A stretch of DNA of 64,000 nt from Streptomyces sp. TSRI0107 (GTDB taxonomy: Bacteria; Actinomycetota; Actinomycetes; Streptomycetales; Streptomycetaceae). Shown here piece after piece: positions 30,239 to 38,800 of the stretch (its first letter is position 1; every line of letters begins with the position of its first letter). A program made the translations under genes and the position numbers. The notes beneath the pieces are model-generated. The model was not told the DNA's origin. It saw nothing but the letters and a program-made list of their open reading frames with translations, and ran no database searches. The stretch is from NCBI RefSeq assembly GCF_001905845.1, contig NZ_LIVZ01000005.1, positions 558,001-622,000 on the forward strand. Reading direction: 5' to 3'.

Positions 30239-31765
30239 ATGGCATCACGCCGCGATGAACTCAACGCCTACACCTTCGCGAAGCGTCGCACACTCGCTTC
30301 GTTCCTGCGGCCGTCGCCGTCGGGTTCGGAGGAGGGCGCGCCGAAGCCGCTGAGCGCGGTATGGCCCGGTGTGGTCGTAGGCGTGGTGATCCTGGCGGTG
30401 TTCGGCGCGATCGGCCTGTTCAGTCCCACCGCCCCGAGGGGCTGGGACACCCCGAACGAACACGTCATCGTCGCCAGCGACTCGACGACGCGTTACGTCG
30501 TCCTGGAGACGAAGGGCAAGAAGCAGCTGCACCCGGTGCTCAACATGGCCTCCGCGAAACTGCTGCTGAAGCCCGACAAGAACAGCATCATCACGGTCGA
30601 CGAGAAGGTCCTCGACAGCGGCAAGCCCCCGCACGGCGCCACCATCGGCATCCCGTACGCCCCCGACCGGCTGCCCTCCACCGGCGAGGCGGAGGCCGCC
30701 AAGCGCTGGGCGGTCTGCGAACGCCCCAGCGACGGCGGCCGGGCCATCCAGAAGGCGGCGTTCGTCCTCGCCGAGAAGGAGTGGGGCAAGACGGAGGGCC
30801 GCAACAAGCTTTCCGGTGGCGATCTGATGTACGTCGTCGGCCCGGACGGCGAGACCCAGTACGTCGTCGACTCCCGCGGCTGGGCCTACCCGCTCGCCGA
30901 CCCCGAGGACAAGGAACTCCTCAAGGCCCTCGACACCCAGGGCCGCGCCCCGCAGCGCGTCTCCCAGAACTGGCTGGACACCCTGCACAAGGGCGACCCC
31001 CTGACGATCCCCTCGATCGACGGCACGCCCGGCGCCGAGGCCGGCGCCTCCGACAGCCTCGGGAAGTACGACAAGGTCGGCATGGTCATCAAGGCCTACG
31101 ACGGCACGCGCATGCAGTACTACGTCGTCCTTCCCGGCGAGGTCGCCCGGATCAGCGAGTTCACCGCCACCCTCCTGCTGAACAGCGGCAAGCTCGTCGC
31201 CGTCGGCCAGACCGGTGAGGCGCAGCAGGTCAGCCCCGGCGCGGTGGTCGACAGCACCACCTTCCGCGGCGAGAAGAAGTGGCCGACGTACAAGCCGAAG
31301 ACCGTCAACAACGGCACCAGCGCCACCACCGGCCGCAACACGGTCTGCAACGTCCTGCGCTCGGTCGACGCGAAGAACGGCACGACCACCCTGTCCACCT
31401 GGGTCGGCACCGACTTCCCCGCGCAGCTGCCCACCGGCTCCTCCAGCGCGTACGTCACCGCCGGCTCCGGACAGCTCTACCGCCAGTTCCAGGGCACCGA
31501 GACCAAGGCGGGCAGCGTCTTCCTGGTCACCGACACCGGCCTGCGCTACGCCCTGCAGTCCAACAGCGACAGCGCCACCGAGGACAAGGGCATCGGCACC
31601 TCCAAGGAGCAGCGCGAGCAGGCGCTGACCGAGGCCAAGATCGCCCAGACCCGGCTCGGCTACGAGAAGGTCGACCCGACCCCCGTCCCCGTGGCCTGGT
31701 CGAGGTTCCTGCCCACGGGCCCCCGCCTGTCCGAGGCGGCGGCGCGGCAGCCGCAGGGCTCGTAG
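30239..31765 (+). CDS. eccB: Type VII secretion protein EccB
   Basis: Core membrane component with a short cytoplasmic N terminus (SRRDELNAYTFAKRRTLASF is the family signature), one membrane helix (about residues 44-62: VVVGVVILAVFGAIGLF) and a large periplasmic-side domain of four repeat-like segments. A pair of cysteines is seen in AVCERPS and NTVCNVLR. 508 residues, normal. ATG 30239 behind GGGGAGAGAG. Followed after 28 nt by mycP, with which it likely forms one transcription unit. Confidence 0.95.
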   Translation: MASRRDELNAYTFAKRRTLASFLRPSPSGSEEGAPKPLSAVWPGVVVGVVILAVFGAIGLFSPTAPRGWDTPNEHVIVASDSTTRYVVLETKGKKQLHPVLNMASAKLLLKPDKNSIITVDEKVLDSGKPPHGATIGIPYAPDRLPSTGEAEAAKRWAVCERPSDGGRAIQKAAFVLAEKEWGKTEGRNKLSGGDLMYVVGPDGETQYVVDSRGWAYPLADPEDKELLKALDTQGRAPQRVSQNWLDTLHKGDPLTIPSIDGTPGAEAGASDSLGKYDKVGMVIKAYDGTRMQYYVVLPGEVARISEFTATLLLNSGKLVAVGQTGEAQQVSPGAVVDSTTFRGEKKWPTYKPKTVNNGTSATTGRNTVCNVLRSVDAKNGTTTLSTWVGTDFPAQLPTGSSSAYVTAGSGQLYRQFQGTETKAGSVFLVTDTGLRYALQSNSDSATEDKGIGTSKEQREQALTEAKIAQTRLGYEKVDPTPVPVAWSRFLPTGPRLSEAAARQPQGS

Positions 31766-31793
31766 CCGCGGGCGTCCGTAGGAGAGCGAACCG

Positions 31794-33062
31794 ATGCTGA
31801 AAGCAGGCGACATGAGGCCCAGGAGCCGCTCGCTGGTGGCGACGCTGCTCGCCACGACGGCCCTCACCGCGACGACCCAACTCGCCCTCCCGGCCCCCGA
31901 GGCCCGGGCGGACGACAGCGGCCAGTGCACCTTCCCCTCGAAGAAGTACGAGGGCCGTCCCTGGTCGCTGCAACGCGTCAACCTCGACGAGCTGTGGGCG
32001 CAGACGAAGGGCGAGGGCGTCCAGGTCGCCGTGATCGACACGGGCGTCGACGTCAAGAACCCCCAACTCACCAAGGCCGTCGACGCGTCCAAGGGCAAGA
32101 ACTTCCTCCCCAAGAAGAACAAGAAGGGCGAGGAGATCGACCGCGGCAACGCGAGCGGCACGACGGACACCGTCGGCCACGGCACCCGGGTGGCCGGCAT
32201 CATCGCCGCCCGCCCCGTCAAGGGAACCGGCTTCGTGGGCCTGGCTCCCGAGGCCACGATCATCCCGATCAAGCAGAACGACGCGGAGGGCAACGGCACG
32301 GCACTGACCCTGGCCGACTCCATCCGCCACGCCGTGGACGTGGGCGCGGACGTCATCAACATCTCCCAGGACACGGCCAACGCCGTCAAACCGGACGAGA
32401 AACTGGAACAGGCGGTGAACTACGCCCTCGGCAAGCAGGTGGTCGTCGTCGCCTCGGCCGGCAACGACGGGCTCGGCGGCAACGTCAAGGTCACCTACCC
32501 CGCGTCGTACAAGGGCGTCCTCGCCGTGGCCTCCTCGGACCGCAACAACGAGCGTGCCCCCTTCTCCCAGTCCGGCACGTTCGTGGGCGTGGCCGCACCC
32601 GGCGTCGACATGATCTCCACCGTCCCCGGCAACGGCCACTGCTCCGACAACGGCACCAGCTTCTCGGCCCCCTACGTTGCCGGAGTCGCCGCCCTGCTGA
32701 AGGCCAAGTACCCCAAGTGGACGGCCCAGCAGATCGTCGCCCAGATCGAACAGACCGCGGAACGCACCATCCCCGGCCACGACATCCTCGTCGGCTGGGG
32801 CGTGGTCGACCCGGTGAAGGCCCTCACCGACGTCGACCCGGCCAACCCCGTCGAGTCCCCCAGCCCCGAGCAGAACCTGGTCGGCGCCGAGGCCCCCTCG
32901 GTGGCCCCCGTCCACTTCGGCGAGACACCGGAGGAACGCAACACCCGCCTCGGCACGTACGTCGTGGTCGGCGGCCTCGTCCTGGTCGCGGGGCTCAGCG
33001 GGACGGCGGTGGCGGTACGGGACGCGCGGCGCCGGCGGCGAGGCCTCGGGGGCCCGGCGTGA
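31794..33062 (+). CDS. mycP: Mycosin, ESX-associated subtilisin-like protease (intact triad)
   Basis: Membrane-anchored serine protease that stabilises the ESX complex and cleaves secreted substrates. Signal peptide about 1-39 (cut near ARADDS), subtilisin domain with Asp82 (VAVIDTGVD), His129 (GHGTRVAGI), oxyanion Asn224 (SAGNDG) and Ser289 (NGTSFSAPYVAG). The C-terminal membrane helix is about 388-406, then a basic tail RRRRR-like. 422 residues. ATG 31794; its stop overlaps the next start. It lies directly downstream of eccB, as is usual for the main mycosin of an ESX locus. Confidence 0.93.
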   Translation: MLKAGDMRPRSRSLVATLLATTALTATTQLALPAPEARADDSGQCTFPSKKYEGRPWSLQRVNLDELWAQTKGEGVQVAVIDTGVDVKNPQLTKAVDASKGKNFLPKKNKKGEEIDRGNASGTTDTVGHGTRVAGIIAARPVKGTGFVGLAPEATIIPIKQNDAEGNGTALTLADSIRHAVDVGADVINISQDTANAVKPDEKLEQAVNYALGKQVVVVASAGNDGLGGNVKVTYPASYKGVLAVASSDRNNERAPFSQSGTFVGVAAPGVDMISTVPGNGHCSDNGTSFSAPYVAGVAALLKAKYPKWTAQQIVAQIEQTAERTIPGHDILVGWGVVDPVKALTDVDPANPVESPSPEQNLVGAEAPSVAPVHFGETPEERNTRLGTYVVVGGLVLVAGLSGTAVAVRDARRRRRGLGGPA

Positions 33063-33658
33063 TGACGTGGCTCTCCGTCATCCTCTTCGTCCTGGCGGCC
33101 CTGCTGATCCTCATGGCCTGCGTGAAGGCGCGGCGGGTGCGGTCCTGGCGGGAGTCCCTGAACCCGTCCGCGCCGGAGGTCCCGGACGCGGCGTTCGTCG
33201 TCGCCCGCATCGCACTGATCGGTGTCGCGATCGGCTGCGTCGTCGTCGGCGCCCGGGGGCTCGGCGTCGAGGACGGCTCGAAGTGGAGCGACGACGAGCT
33301 GAAGAGCGCGGTGGAGCAGGCGGCGTATGAGCTCGACGGAAGCCTGTACCGGGTCGACGAGTCCGGCGAACCGGTGGTCCACACCGACGACCACGAAACG
33401 CGTATCGAGACCGAGGTGGCCGAGAACGGCGGCGGCGACGCCCCCCAGAGCGGTGTCGACGCCGACCCGGCCGACGGCAACACGGACGCCGACGCGTACT
33501 TCAGCGTCTCCGCGAACGGCGCCGACGCGGAATTCTGCGTCCACATCGAGCGCGTGCGCTCGAAGAAGGACGACTACACGCCGCCGGGCCTCGACGAGGG
33601 CACCTGGACCCAGCTGGCCTACCGGCTCGCCGTGACGTCGCGTGAGGGCGCCTGCTGA
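33062..33658 (+). CDS. Unknown double-pass membrane protein coupled to mycP
   Basis: 198 residues. Two membrane helices (about 2-20 WLSVILFVLAALLILMACV and 47-65 VARIALIGVAIGCVVVGA) precede an acidic extracytoplasmic domain with EDGSKWSDDELKSAVEQAAY and FCVHIERVRSKKDDY, ending EGAC. No family is recognised. ATG 33062 overlaps the mycP stop (TGATG); GTG 33059 is an alternative. Tight coupling to mycP suggests an accessory role in the secretion complex (inference). It ends 4 bp from the convergent lipoprotein gene. Confidence 0.75.
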   Translation: MTWLSVILFVLAALLILMACVKARRVRSWRESLNPSAPEVPDAAFVVARIALIGVAIGCVVVGARGLGVEDGSKWSDDELKSAVEQAAYELDGSLYRVDESGEPVVHTDDHETRIETEVAENGGGDAPQSGVDADPADGNTDADAYFSVSANGADAEFCVHIERVRSKKDDYTPPGLDEGTWTQLAYRLAVTSREGAC

Positions 33659-33662
33659 GCCC

Positions 33663-34361
33663 TCAGGCGACGTCGTCCAGCGTGACGGAAGGGCTCTTCC
33701 CGCCCTGAGCCTGTTCGGCGCGCTCGGCGAAGAGGGTGGCGAACTTCTCGAGCGTCTTCGGCAACTCGACGCCGGCCCCGGCTTCCCCCACCGTCACCAT
33801 GATGACGCTGCCGACCCGCGCCTGGACGAACGCGGTCCGCGCCCCGTCCACGAGCGACGGACTCACGCCGCTCACGGCATCGCTCTCGTCCCCGACCTTG
33901 CCGAGATCCAGCTCACGGGGCTCGACGCTCTGTCCGCTCCAGGCCTTCCACACCGGTTCGTACGAAGCCCGCGCGGCCTGCGCGTCCTCGTACGCCATGA
34001 GCACGAAGTCGAGCCGGGGCCTGCCGCGGCCGCCCGCGAGCGCCGACACCCCGGTGACCCGGGGCTTCGAGCACTCCTCGGGCCCTTCGTAACACCTGGC
34101 CACGCGCAGCTCCCGCGCCTTCTTCTGCGGGTACGCGACGGGCTCCACGGTGACCTTCCACCCAGGGGCGGCCTTCGCGCCGGGCAGCGTGGCCTCGGCC
34201 TGCCGGGCACTGAGCGGGCCGGCGTCTTCCGCGGCGCCGCCGCCGCCGTCTGCACTGCCGCTGCCGTCCGCACTGCCGCAGCCGGCCAGGAGCGCGAGGG
34301 CCGCGCAGGACGCCACAGCGTGTCGGCGCAGACGGCCCGCTCCTCGACGGAGCTCTCTCAT
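33663..34361 (-). CDS. Putative lipoprotein (second of a coupled pair)
   Basis: 232 residues with signal peptide RRHAVASCAALALLAGC; lipobox LAGC. The mature part begins with a Gly/Ser linker and then a globular domain with GAKAAPGWKVTVEPVAYPQ and a C-terminal YEPVWKAWSGQSVEP ... VRFAT-type segment. I recognise no catalytic motif. ATG 34361 overlaps the stop of the upstream lipoprotein gene by 4 nt (ATGA), with GGAGG 7 nt before it. Last gene of a four-gene minus-strand unit beginning at 37903. Confidence 0.8.
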   Translation of the reverse strand: MRELRRGAGRLRRHAVASCAALALLAGCGSADGSGSADGGGGAAEDAGPLSARQAEATLPGAKAAPGWKVTVEPVAYPQKKARELRVARCYEGPEECSKPRVTGVSALAGGRGRPRLDFVLMAYEDAQAARASYEPVWKAWSGQSVEPRELDLGKVGDESDAVSGVSPSLVDGARTAFVQARVGSVIMVTVGEAGAGVELPKTLEKFATLFAERAEQAQGGKSPSVTLDDVA

Positions 34362-34912
34362 TCCGAGCCCTCCGCCTCGCACGAGGCCGAGCCCTCGACC
34401 TCACTCGTGTAGGCGGTGATCAGCCGCTTCATCGCGTCGGCGTCCTCGTGGTCCGAGCCCTGGGCCTGAACCGCCGTGTACAGCTCCTGGCCGTGCTGCT
34501 CGTCCACGCAGCCCTTCGTCTTCCCGAACGCCTCGTTCCCCGAGTACCGGAAACGGTCGCCCTCCGCCGACTCCCGAGGGGCCTTGAGCGTCTGACCGGA
34601 GGCGAAGTACGCGGTGGTCTTCCCCTCCTCCACCCACGCCTGCGTGGCCCGCAGAGCCAGCGTGTCGTCCACGACGACCTCGCACACCTTCGTGCCCCCG
34701 CCGGACCTGTCCCGCACGGTGACCTTCTGGCCGTCAGGGAGGAACGGGCCGAGGTCACCGGCGTCGACGGCGACTCCGCACAGTTCCTCCGGGACCGCGT
34801 AGTCGCGTCCGGACTCGTCACCGCCACACCCTGAGAGCGCGGCGACAAGGACGGCGATCGCCGGTACGACAACCATGCCTCGCTGTCGCGACGGCGTAGG
34901 GCGAACACTCAC
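34358..34912 (-). CDS. Putative lipoprotein (first of a coupled pair)
   Basis: 184 residues; signal PAIAVLVAALSGC with lipobox LSGC. The mature domain has two cysteine-bearing stretches, PEELCGVAVDAGDLGPFLPD and GTKVCEVVVDD, and ends ASCEAEGSE. No known family recognised. It starts at GTG 34912 behind AAGGGGATC, 27 nt after the DUF6571 gene. Both lipoproteins lie downstream of likely secreted T7SS proteins, so they may help substrates at the outer face (inference). Confidence 0.8.
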   Translation of the reverse strand: MSVRPTPSRQRGMVVVPAIAVLVAALSGCGGDESGRDYAVPEELCGVAVDAGDLGPFLPDGQKVTVRDRSGGGTKVCEVVVDDTLALRATQAWVEEGKTTAYFASGQTLKAPRESAEGDRFRYSGNEAFGKTKGCVDEQHGQELYTAVQAQGSDHEDADAMKRLITAYTSEVEGSASCEAEGSE

Positions 34913-34939
34913 AAGATCCCCTTCGTCGGGCCGGGACGA

Positions 34940-37255
34940 TCAGAAGGCGGCGATGCTACCGGGCGCCTGTCCGTCCACGATGGCGCGTGCGTTGATGTAG
35001 CCCTGGCGTGCCGCCTCACGGGCGGTGATGCCGGCGTCGCCGGTGTCCATCGTGTGGTACTTGTCCGCCGCGGTCCGGGCGGCGTCCTCCGTGATGGTCA
35101 GGTTCCGCGTCAGGCCTTCCTGCCAGTACTCGCCGCCGGTCTGCTGCGCCTGGTCCATGGCGTGCCCCTCGGCGTCCTTGAACACCGACTCCAGGACGGT
35201 GCTGGTGACCGTGCCGGCCGCGCCGCCGACCGCCGCTCCGACCCACGGGGTGGCGACGAAGGACGTACCGACGCCGACCACGGTGCCGACCGTGCCGGAG
35301 ATGATGTTCTTCTTCTGGGCGACGGCGTGCTCGTACTCCTTGTCCTTGTCCGAGGCCTCCTTGCCGATGTACTCCTGCGCGCCCAGCGCGAGCGTGCCGG
35401 ACACCTCGCCGGACCGGCCGGCGATCTGCCGGATGACCAGCTCCTCGTCCTCGGAGAGCCGCTGGGCTTCCGGCAGGTCCGGGTTCAGGTGGTAGTCCAT
35501 CAGCTTGCCCATGTACGCCTTCTGGCCGACCTCGACGGCGGCGTACCCCTCCGGGTTCTGGCCGACGGCGAAGAGCAGCTTGCTCACCGACGCGTGATCC
35601 AGCTTGGCCTCCGAACCGGCGACGGGATACAGCTTCTCCACCTCCCGCCACTTGTCCGACTCCGGGTCCCGCTCGACATCGGTCATGGACCGGTTGATGT
35701 CCGGCAGGTATTCGGACGTGATCTGTCCGACGCTGTCGGTCATGAACCCCCGGCCGGTGAGCCGCTCCGGATCGTCCGCGATCGACGCGACCAGGCTCTC
35801 CATGAGCTTGGCCTGGTCGGCGCTGTGGGCCGGCGTGTCGATGGTCGGCATCTCGCCCGCGGGGTGACCCGTGGTGGCCGCCTCCAGCGCCAGGGCCAGG
35901 TTGTTCTCGCCGGTACGGAGATCGTCGCCCTTGAGGTTGGTCTCCTTCGGCCACTCCCGCTCCTCGAAGAGGTACTGGAAGTTGGAGAGCGTGACCTTGC
36001 CGTTCTTGCCGTTGCCGTCGGTGTCCCGCTCGAACGGGTTGTCCTTGTCGTCCTTGTTGATGAACTCCTGGTTGAAGAAGTCCGTCGCGGCGTCGGGGCT
36101 GTTGGACAGGCCCTTCAGGTATCCGGTGAACGGGTCGGAGCCGCTGTCCTCGCCGATGCGGTTCAGCCAGGGGTCCATGCCCATGTGCTGCCACGCCCTG
36201 TTCTCGTGCTCGCCGTTGCCGGTGAGCTTGCGCTCGGTGGCCATGAGCTTGTTGCCGTAGTCCTTCAGGAACTGGTCGTCGTAGTCCCCGGTCCGCATCA
36301 GGTTGCTCATGACCTGGAAGCCCATGGGGCCGCCGCCGTTGTTGCCGTAGATCGGCTTGTCGCCGATGTCGACCATCGTGCGCTTCCACTCGGTCATCGC
36401 GACCGAGTCGCTCTGCGTGGCGTTGGCGAGCGTCGTGCCCAGGCTGCGCTGCAGATCGTCGAACTTGTCCAGCCGCTCCTGCCCGAGCTCGTAGTTGCCC
36501 CGGTGCGGATCGTTGACGCCGGTCCAGAACTCCAGCGTCTTCTGCGGGCCGAGCGTTGTCGCGAACCGCTCGGCGAACAGATCGTCGTTGCCGTACTTGT
36601 TGAGCCCGTTGAGGATCCGGTCGAACTCCTCGGGGCTGAGGTCCTTGGGGTCCTTCCGCGCCAGCTTCGCCAGCTCGTCGGCCTGCTTGACGGCCTCGGC
36701 GGCGCTGTCCCGGTCCTTGTACGAGGCGTCCGAGAAGCCGAGCTTGCTCTGGTCGGCGATGGCCTGCAGGACGGTCTTGGCCGAGTTGTCGCTCTCGGTC
36801 GCCTTGTCGAGGATCTTCTGCAACTGGTCGCGAAGCGCGGTGATCTCGGACTGCTTGTCCTTGTCCTGCTGCGCCCGGCCCTCCGGCGGCACGTTCGTGG
36901 TGACGGTGAAGCCGCCCTCGTAGCCGATGACCGTCAGGTTGTTCTTCCGGCCGCCGTCTATCGCGTCGACGAGCTCCTGGTGGTAGCCCTTCAGCTCGGT
37001 CCGCGTGTCCTCGAGGATCTTGTGGATCGTCGTCGCCTGCGTGTGCGCGTCGCTGAACTCACCGGCCGTCTTGCCGATGAACTCCTTCGACACCTGTGCG
37101 TTCACACCGGCCCAGTCCGCCTTGTTCGCGGCCTGGTGCAGTTCGTCCTCGGCGTCCTTCTTCAGCGTCTCCAGATGCTTGACCAGCGTCGACCAGTCCG
37201 TGACGGCGTCGTCGAGCAGCTTGAAGTTGGCGTCGCGCAGAGTTTCGAGGTCCAT
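34940..37255 (-). CDS. DUF6571-type large helical protein, candidate T7SS substrate
   Basis: 771 residues. The N-terminal 130 residues are long helices (LETLRDANFKLLDDAVTDW, ADWAGVNAQVSKEFIGKTAG) resembling a WXG/LXG-like hairpin, with W-A-G in the turn. The middle (about 200-620) is helical. Near the C terminus is a glycine-zipper region, VGTVVGVGTSFVATPWVGAA, that could insert in a membrane. There is no signal peptide. This build (secretion-type head, long body, zipper) fits a T7SS effector or structural substrate (inference). Start ATG 37255. The upstream gene at 37382-37903 is a likely partner. Confidence 0.75.
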   Translation of the reverse strand: MDLETLRDANFKLLDDAVTDWSTLVKHLETLKKDAEDELHQAANKADWAGVNAQVSKEFIGKTAGEFSDAHTQATTIHKILEDTRTELKGYHQELVDAIDGGRKNNLTVIGYEGGFTVTTNVPPEGRAQQDKDKQSEITALRDQLQKILDKATESDNSAKTVLQAIADQSKLGFSDASYKDRDSAAEAVKQADELAKLARKDPKDLSPEEFDRILNGLNKYGNDDLFAERFATTLGPQKTLEFWTGVNDPHRGNYELGQERLDKFDDLQRSLGTTLANATQSDSVAMTEWKRTMVDIGDKPIYGNNGGGPMGFQVMSNLMRTGDYDDQFLKDYGNKLMATERKLTGNGEHENRAWQHMGMDPWLNRIGEDSGSDPFTGYLKGLSNSPDAATDFFNQEFINKDDKDNPFERDTDGNGKNGKVTLSNFQYLFEEREWPKETNLKGDDLRTGENNLALALEAATTGHPAGEMPTIDTPAHSADQAKLMESLVASIADDPERLTGRGFMTDSVGQITSEYLPDINRSMTDVERDPESDKWREVEKLYPVAGSEAKLDHASVSKLLFAVGQNPEGYAAVEVGQKAYMGKLMDYHLNPDLPEAQRLSEDEELVIRQIAGRSGEVSGTLALGAQEYIGKEASDKDKEYEHAVAQKKNIISGTVGTVVGVGTSFVATPWVGAAVGGAAGTVTSTVLESVFKDAEGHAMDQAQQTGGEYWQEGLTRNLTITEDAARTAADKYHTMDTGDAGITAREAARQGYINARAIVDGQAPGSIAAF

Positions 37256-37381
37256 CGGTCTCTATCCCCAGAAGTTCCGGAAGTGCAGAAGTGTCGAGCA
37301 GTGGCTGAGTGAGTCGGTGAGCTGCGTGCCGGGCTCCGGGCGGGACGCCGCGAAACACACCGGCGTCCCCCCCCGCCGCCG

Positions 37382-37903
37382 CTACTCGTCCTTCTTCTTC
37401 TCGTCCTTCTTCTCCCCGTACACGGGGTTCTTCTCGCCGGGCTGCCCGACGCGCTCGTCGAAGCCGGCGTCCAGGGTGTCGATGCTGCTCATCTGGCGCA
37501 CGATGAAGTTGTCGTCGCCGGCGTGGATCTTCTTCGTGACCTGCAGATGGTTCGTGATCTGCGCGCACGCGTCCATGAGGGACCGGAGCTGCTCCTCCCA
37601 CCGGTTCGACACGTGCTGCAGCCCCGCCCCGAGCGCGAAGCCCTGCTTCGACAGGTCACTGGCCGCGGAGTCACTGCTGGGGACGGAGACGCGGGCCTTG
37701 TCCCACAGCGCGTTGTACAGGGAGTGCGCGGATTTGCTGATCTTCGTCAGCGAAGCGTTCGCGACCTTCAGATCGCCGTACGACGACGGCCCTCCCGCCG
37801 TACCCGGCGAACCGTCGCCCGGGTCGAGCTGGTTCAACTGCATCTGCGTGGACTGCTGCTCCGCAGCCTGACTCTTGAGCTGCTCCCACTCGTCCCATGC
37901 CAT
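37382..37903 (-). CDS. Small helical T7SS partner protein
   Basis: 173 residues, all helical: WDEWEQLKSQAAEQQSTQMQ at the start, a Gly/Pro break, then two long helices (ISKSAHSLYNALWDKARV; LSKQGFALGAGLQHVSNRW) and a Lys/Glu-rich tail. No signal peptide. It looks like a WXG100-related partner or chaperone for the DUF6571 protein encoded 126 nt downstream (inference). ATG 37903 with GGGAAGGGG upstream. First gene of the minus-strand unit. Confidence 0.75.
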   Translation of the reverse strand: MAWDEWEQLKSQAAEQQSTQMQLNQLDPGDGSPGTAGGPSSYGDLKVANASLTKISKSAHSLYNALWDKARVSVPSSDSAASDLSKQGFALGAGLQHVSNRWEEQLRSLMDACAQITNHLQVTKKIHAGDDNFIVRQMSSIDTLDAGFDERVGQPGEKNPVYGEKKDEKKKDE

Positions 37904-38372
37904 GGGTGGACCCCTTCCCCCGTACTGCTCGGCTCCCGGAGCTCGTGCCGGTTGGATGACTTGGTTCCGGTGCTGTAGTTGAAAGCCAACCTAGCAACCT
38001 GGTAGCGGGGGGGCCGGGGGGAGGTCTGATGTGTGCGCTATGTCCGCGGTGAAGGTTCGAGGGGGGCGGGAGGGCGGATGCGGTGGCACAAGGGGGCTGC
38101 GAAACCTGTGTAGGTGTTGCGAAGATCGCAGAGGCGGCCTCGCAGCAGGGCGGCCGACGTCGCGGCAAAGCGGCAAATAGGTCAAACGGTGGCGTGTACA
38201 CGAGACTCGTAACTGAGTTAAGACACACCACGGTTGGACCCGTTGTGCAGGTTGACTAGAGTGGTAAACGCGTTGTCTGACGCGGCTCGCTTTGCGATCG
38301 TACGGCGAGCGAGTGGTCGGTCCAGATCTGATCGGGGCCGATGGTTGTCACGGGGAAACGGGGAGGAGCGTC
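37904..38372. promoter_or_regulatory. Divergent intergenic region, 469 nt, no gene
   Basis: No ORF with Streptomyces codon bias on either strand. It has lower GC patches (TAACTGAGTTAAGACAC near 38210) and TTGACT at 38252-38257, which could be a -35 element for the plus-strand unit, but no convincing -10 at the right distance. It must drive both the 37903 leftward unit and the 38373 rightward unit. Confidence 0.6.
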
Positions 38373-38798
38373 GTGCTTCCAGCGGACGCCAGCAGGAAGG
38401 ACCTGGAGGTCAGCAGCAAGCTGCTGAAGGACTTCGTCGACCGCGTGGACGCGGTACTCCGGGACCTGGAGGAATCGGCCGGCAACCCGACGAAGGTGGG
38501 AGCCCAGACGATCAGGGCGTCGTCGCTGAGCAGCGGGCGGGCCGACCTCTTCCCTGAAGCGCAGAGTCTGTACGCCCAGTACAACAGCGTCCACGAGCAG
38601 CTCACCACCTTGTCCAAGACGCTGCACCTGCACATCGAGGCGATCAGCATCGGCGTCAAGGGCGCGGCCAACGGCTACGACAAGCTCGAGGACGACCAGC
38701 GTCGGCGGTTCCAGGAGATTCGCTGGGAGCTCGAATCGATGCAGGACGACAAGAGGGGCCAGCACGCCCGCAAGGATAAGTCCGAGATGGGGCTCTGA
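38373..38798 (+). CDS. ESX helical-hairpin protein, candidate substrate
   Basis: 141 residues, two long helices (ASRKDLEVSSKLLKDFVDRV; SLYAQYNSVHEQLTTLSKTL) and a third C-terminal one. It has YDKLE, matching the Y-x-x-x-D/E type VII export signal, near residue 110. No signal peptide. The start is GTG 38373, behind GGGAGGAG; longer in-frame starts have poor codon bias. Only 2 nt separate it from the next gene, so the pair may be secreted together like PE/PPE or Esx pairs (inference). Confidence 0.8.
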   Translation: MLPADASRKDLEVSSKLLKDFVDRVDAVLRDLEESAGNPTKVGAQTIRASSLSSGRADLFPEAQSLYAQYNSVHEQLTTLSKTLHLHIEAISIGVKGAANGYDKLEDDQRRRFQEIRWELESMQDDKRGQHARKDKSEMGL

Positions 38799-38800
38799 CG

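Noticed and set aside
38252..38271. TTGACT followed by TAAACG as a sigma-70-like promoter
   Set aside because: The spacing is about 10 nt instead of 17-18, so I do not call it.
38271..38296. TTGTCTGAC as a further RecA-NDp site upstream of 38373
   Set aside because: The base at the R position is T, and no TAnnnT follows at 8 nt.
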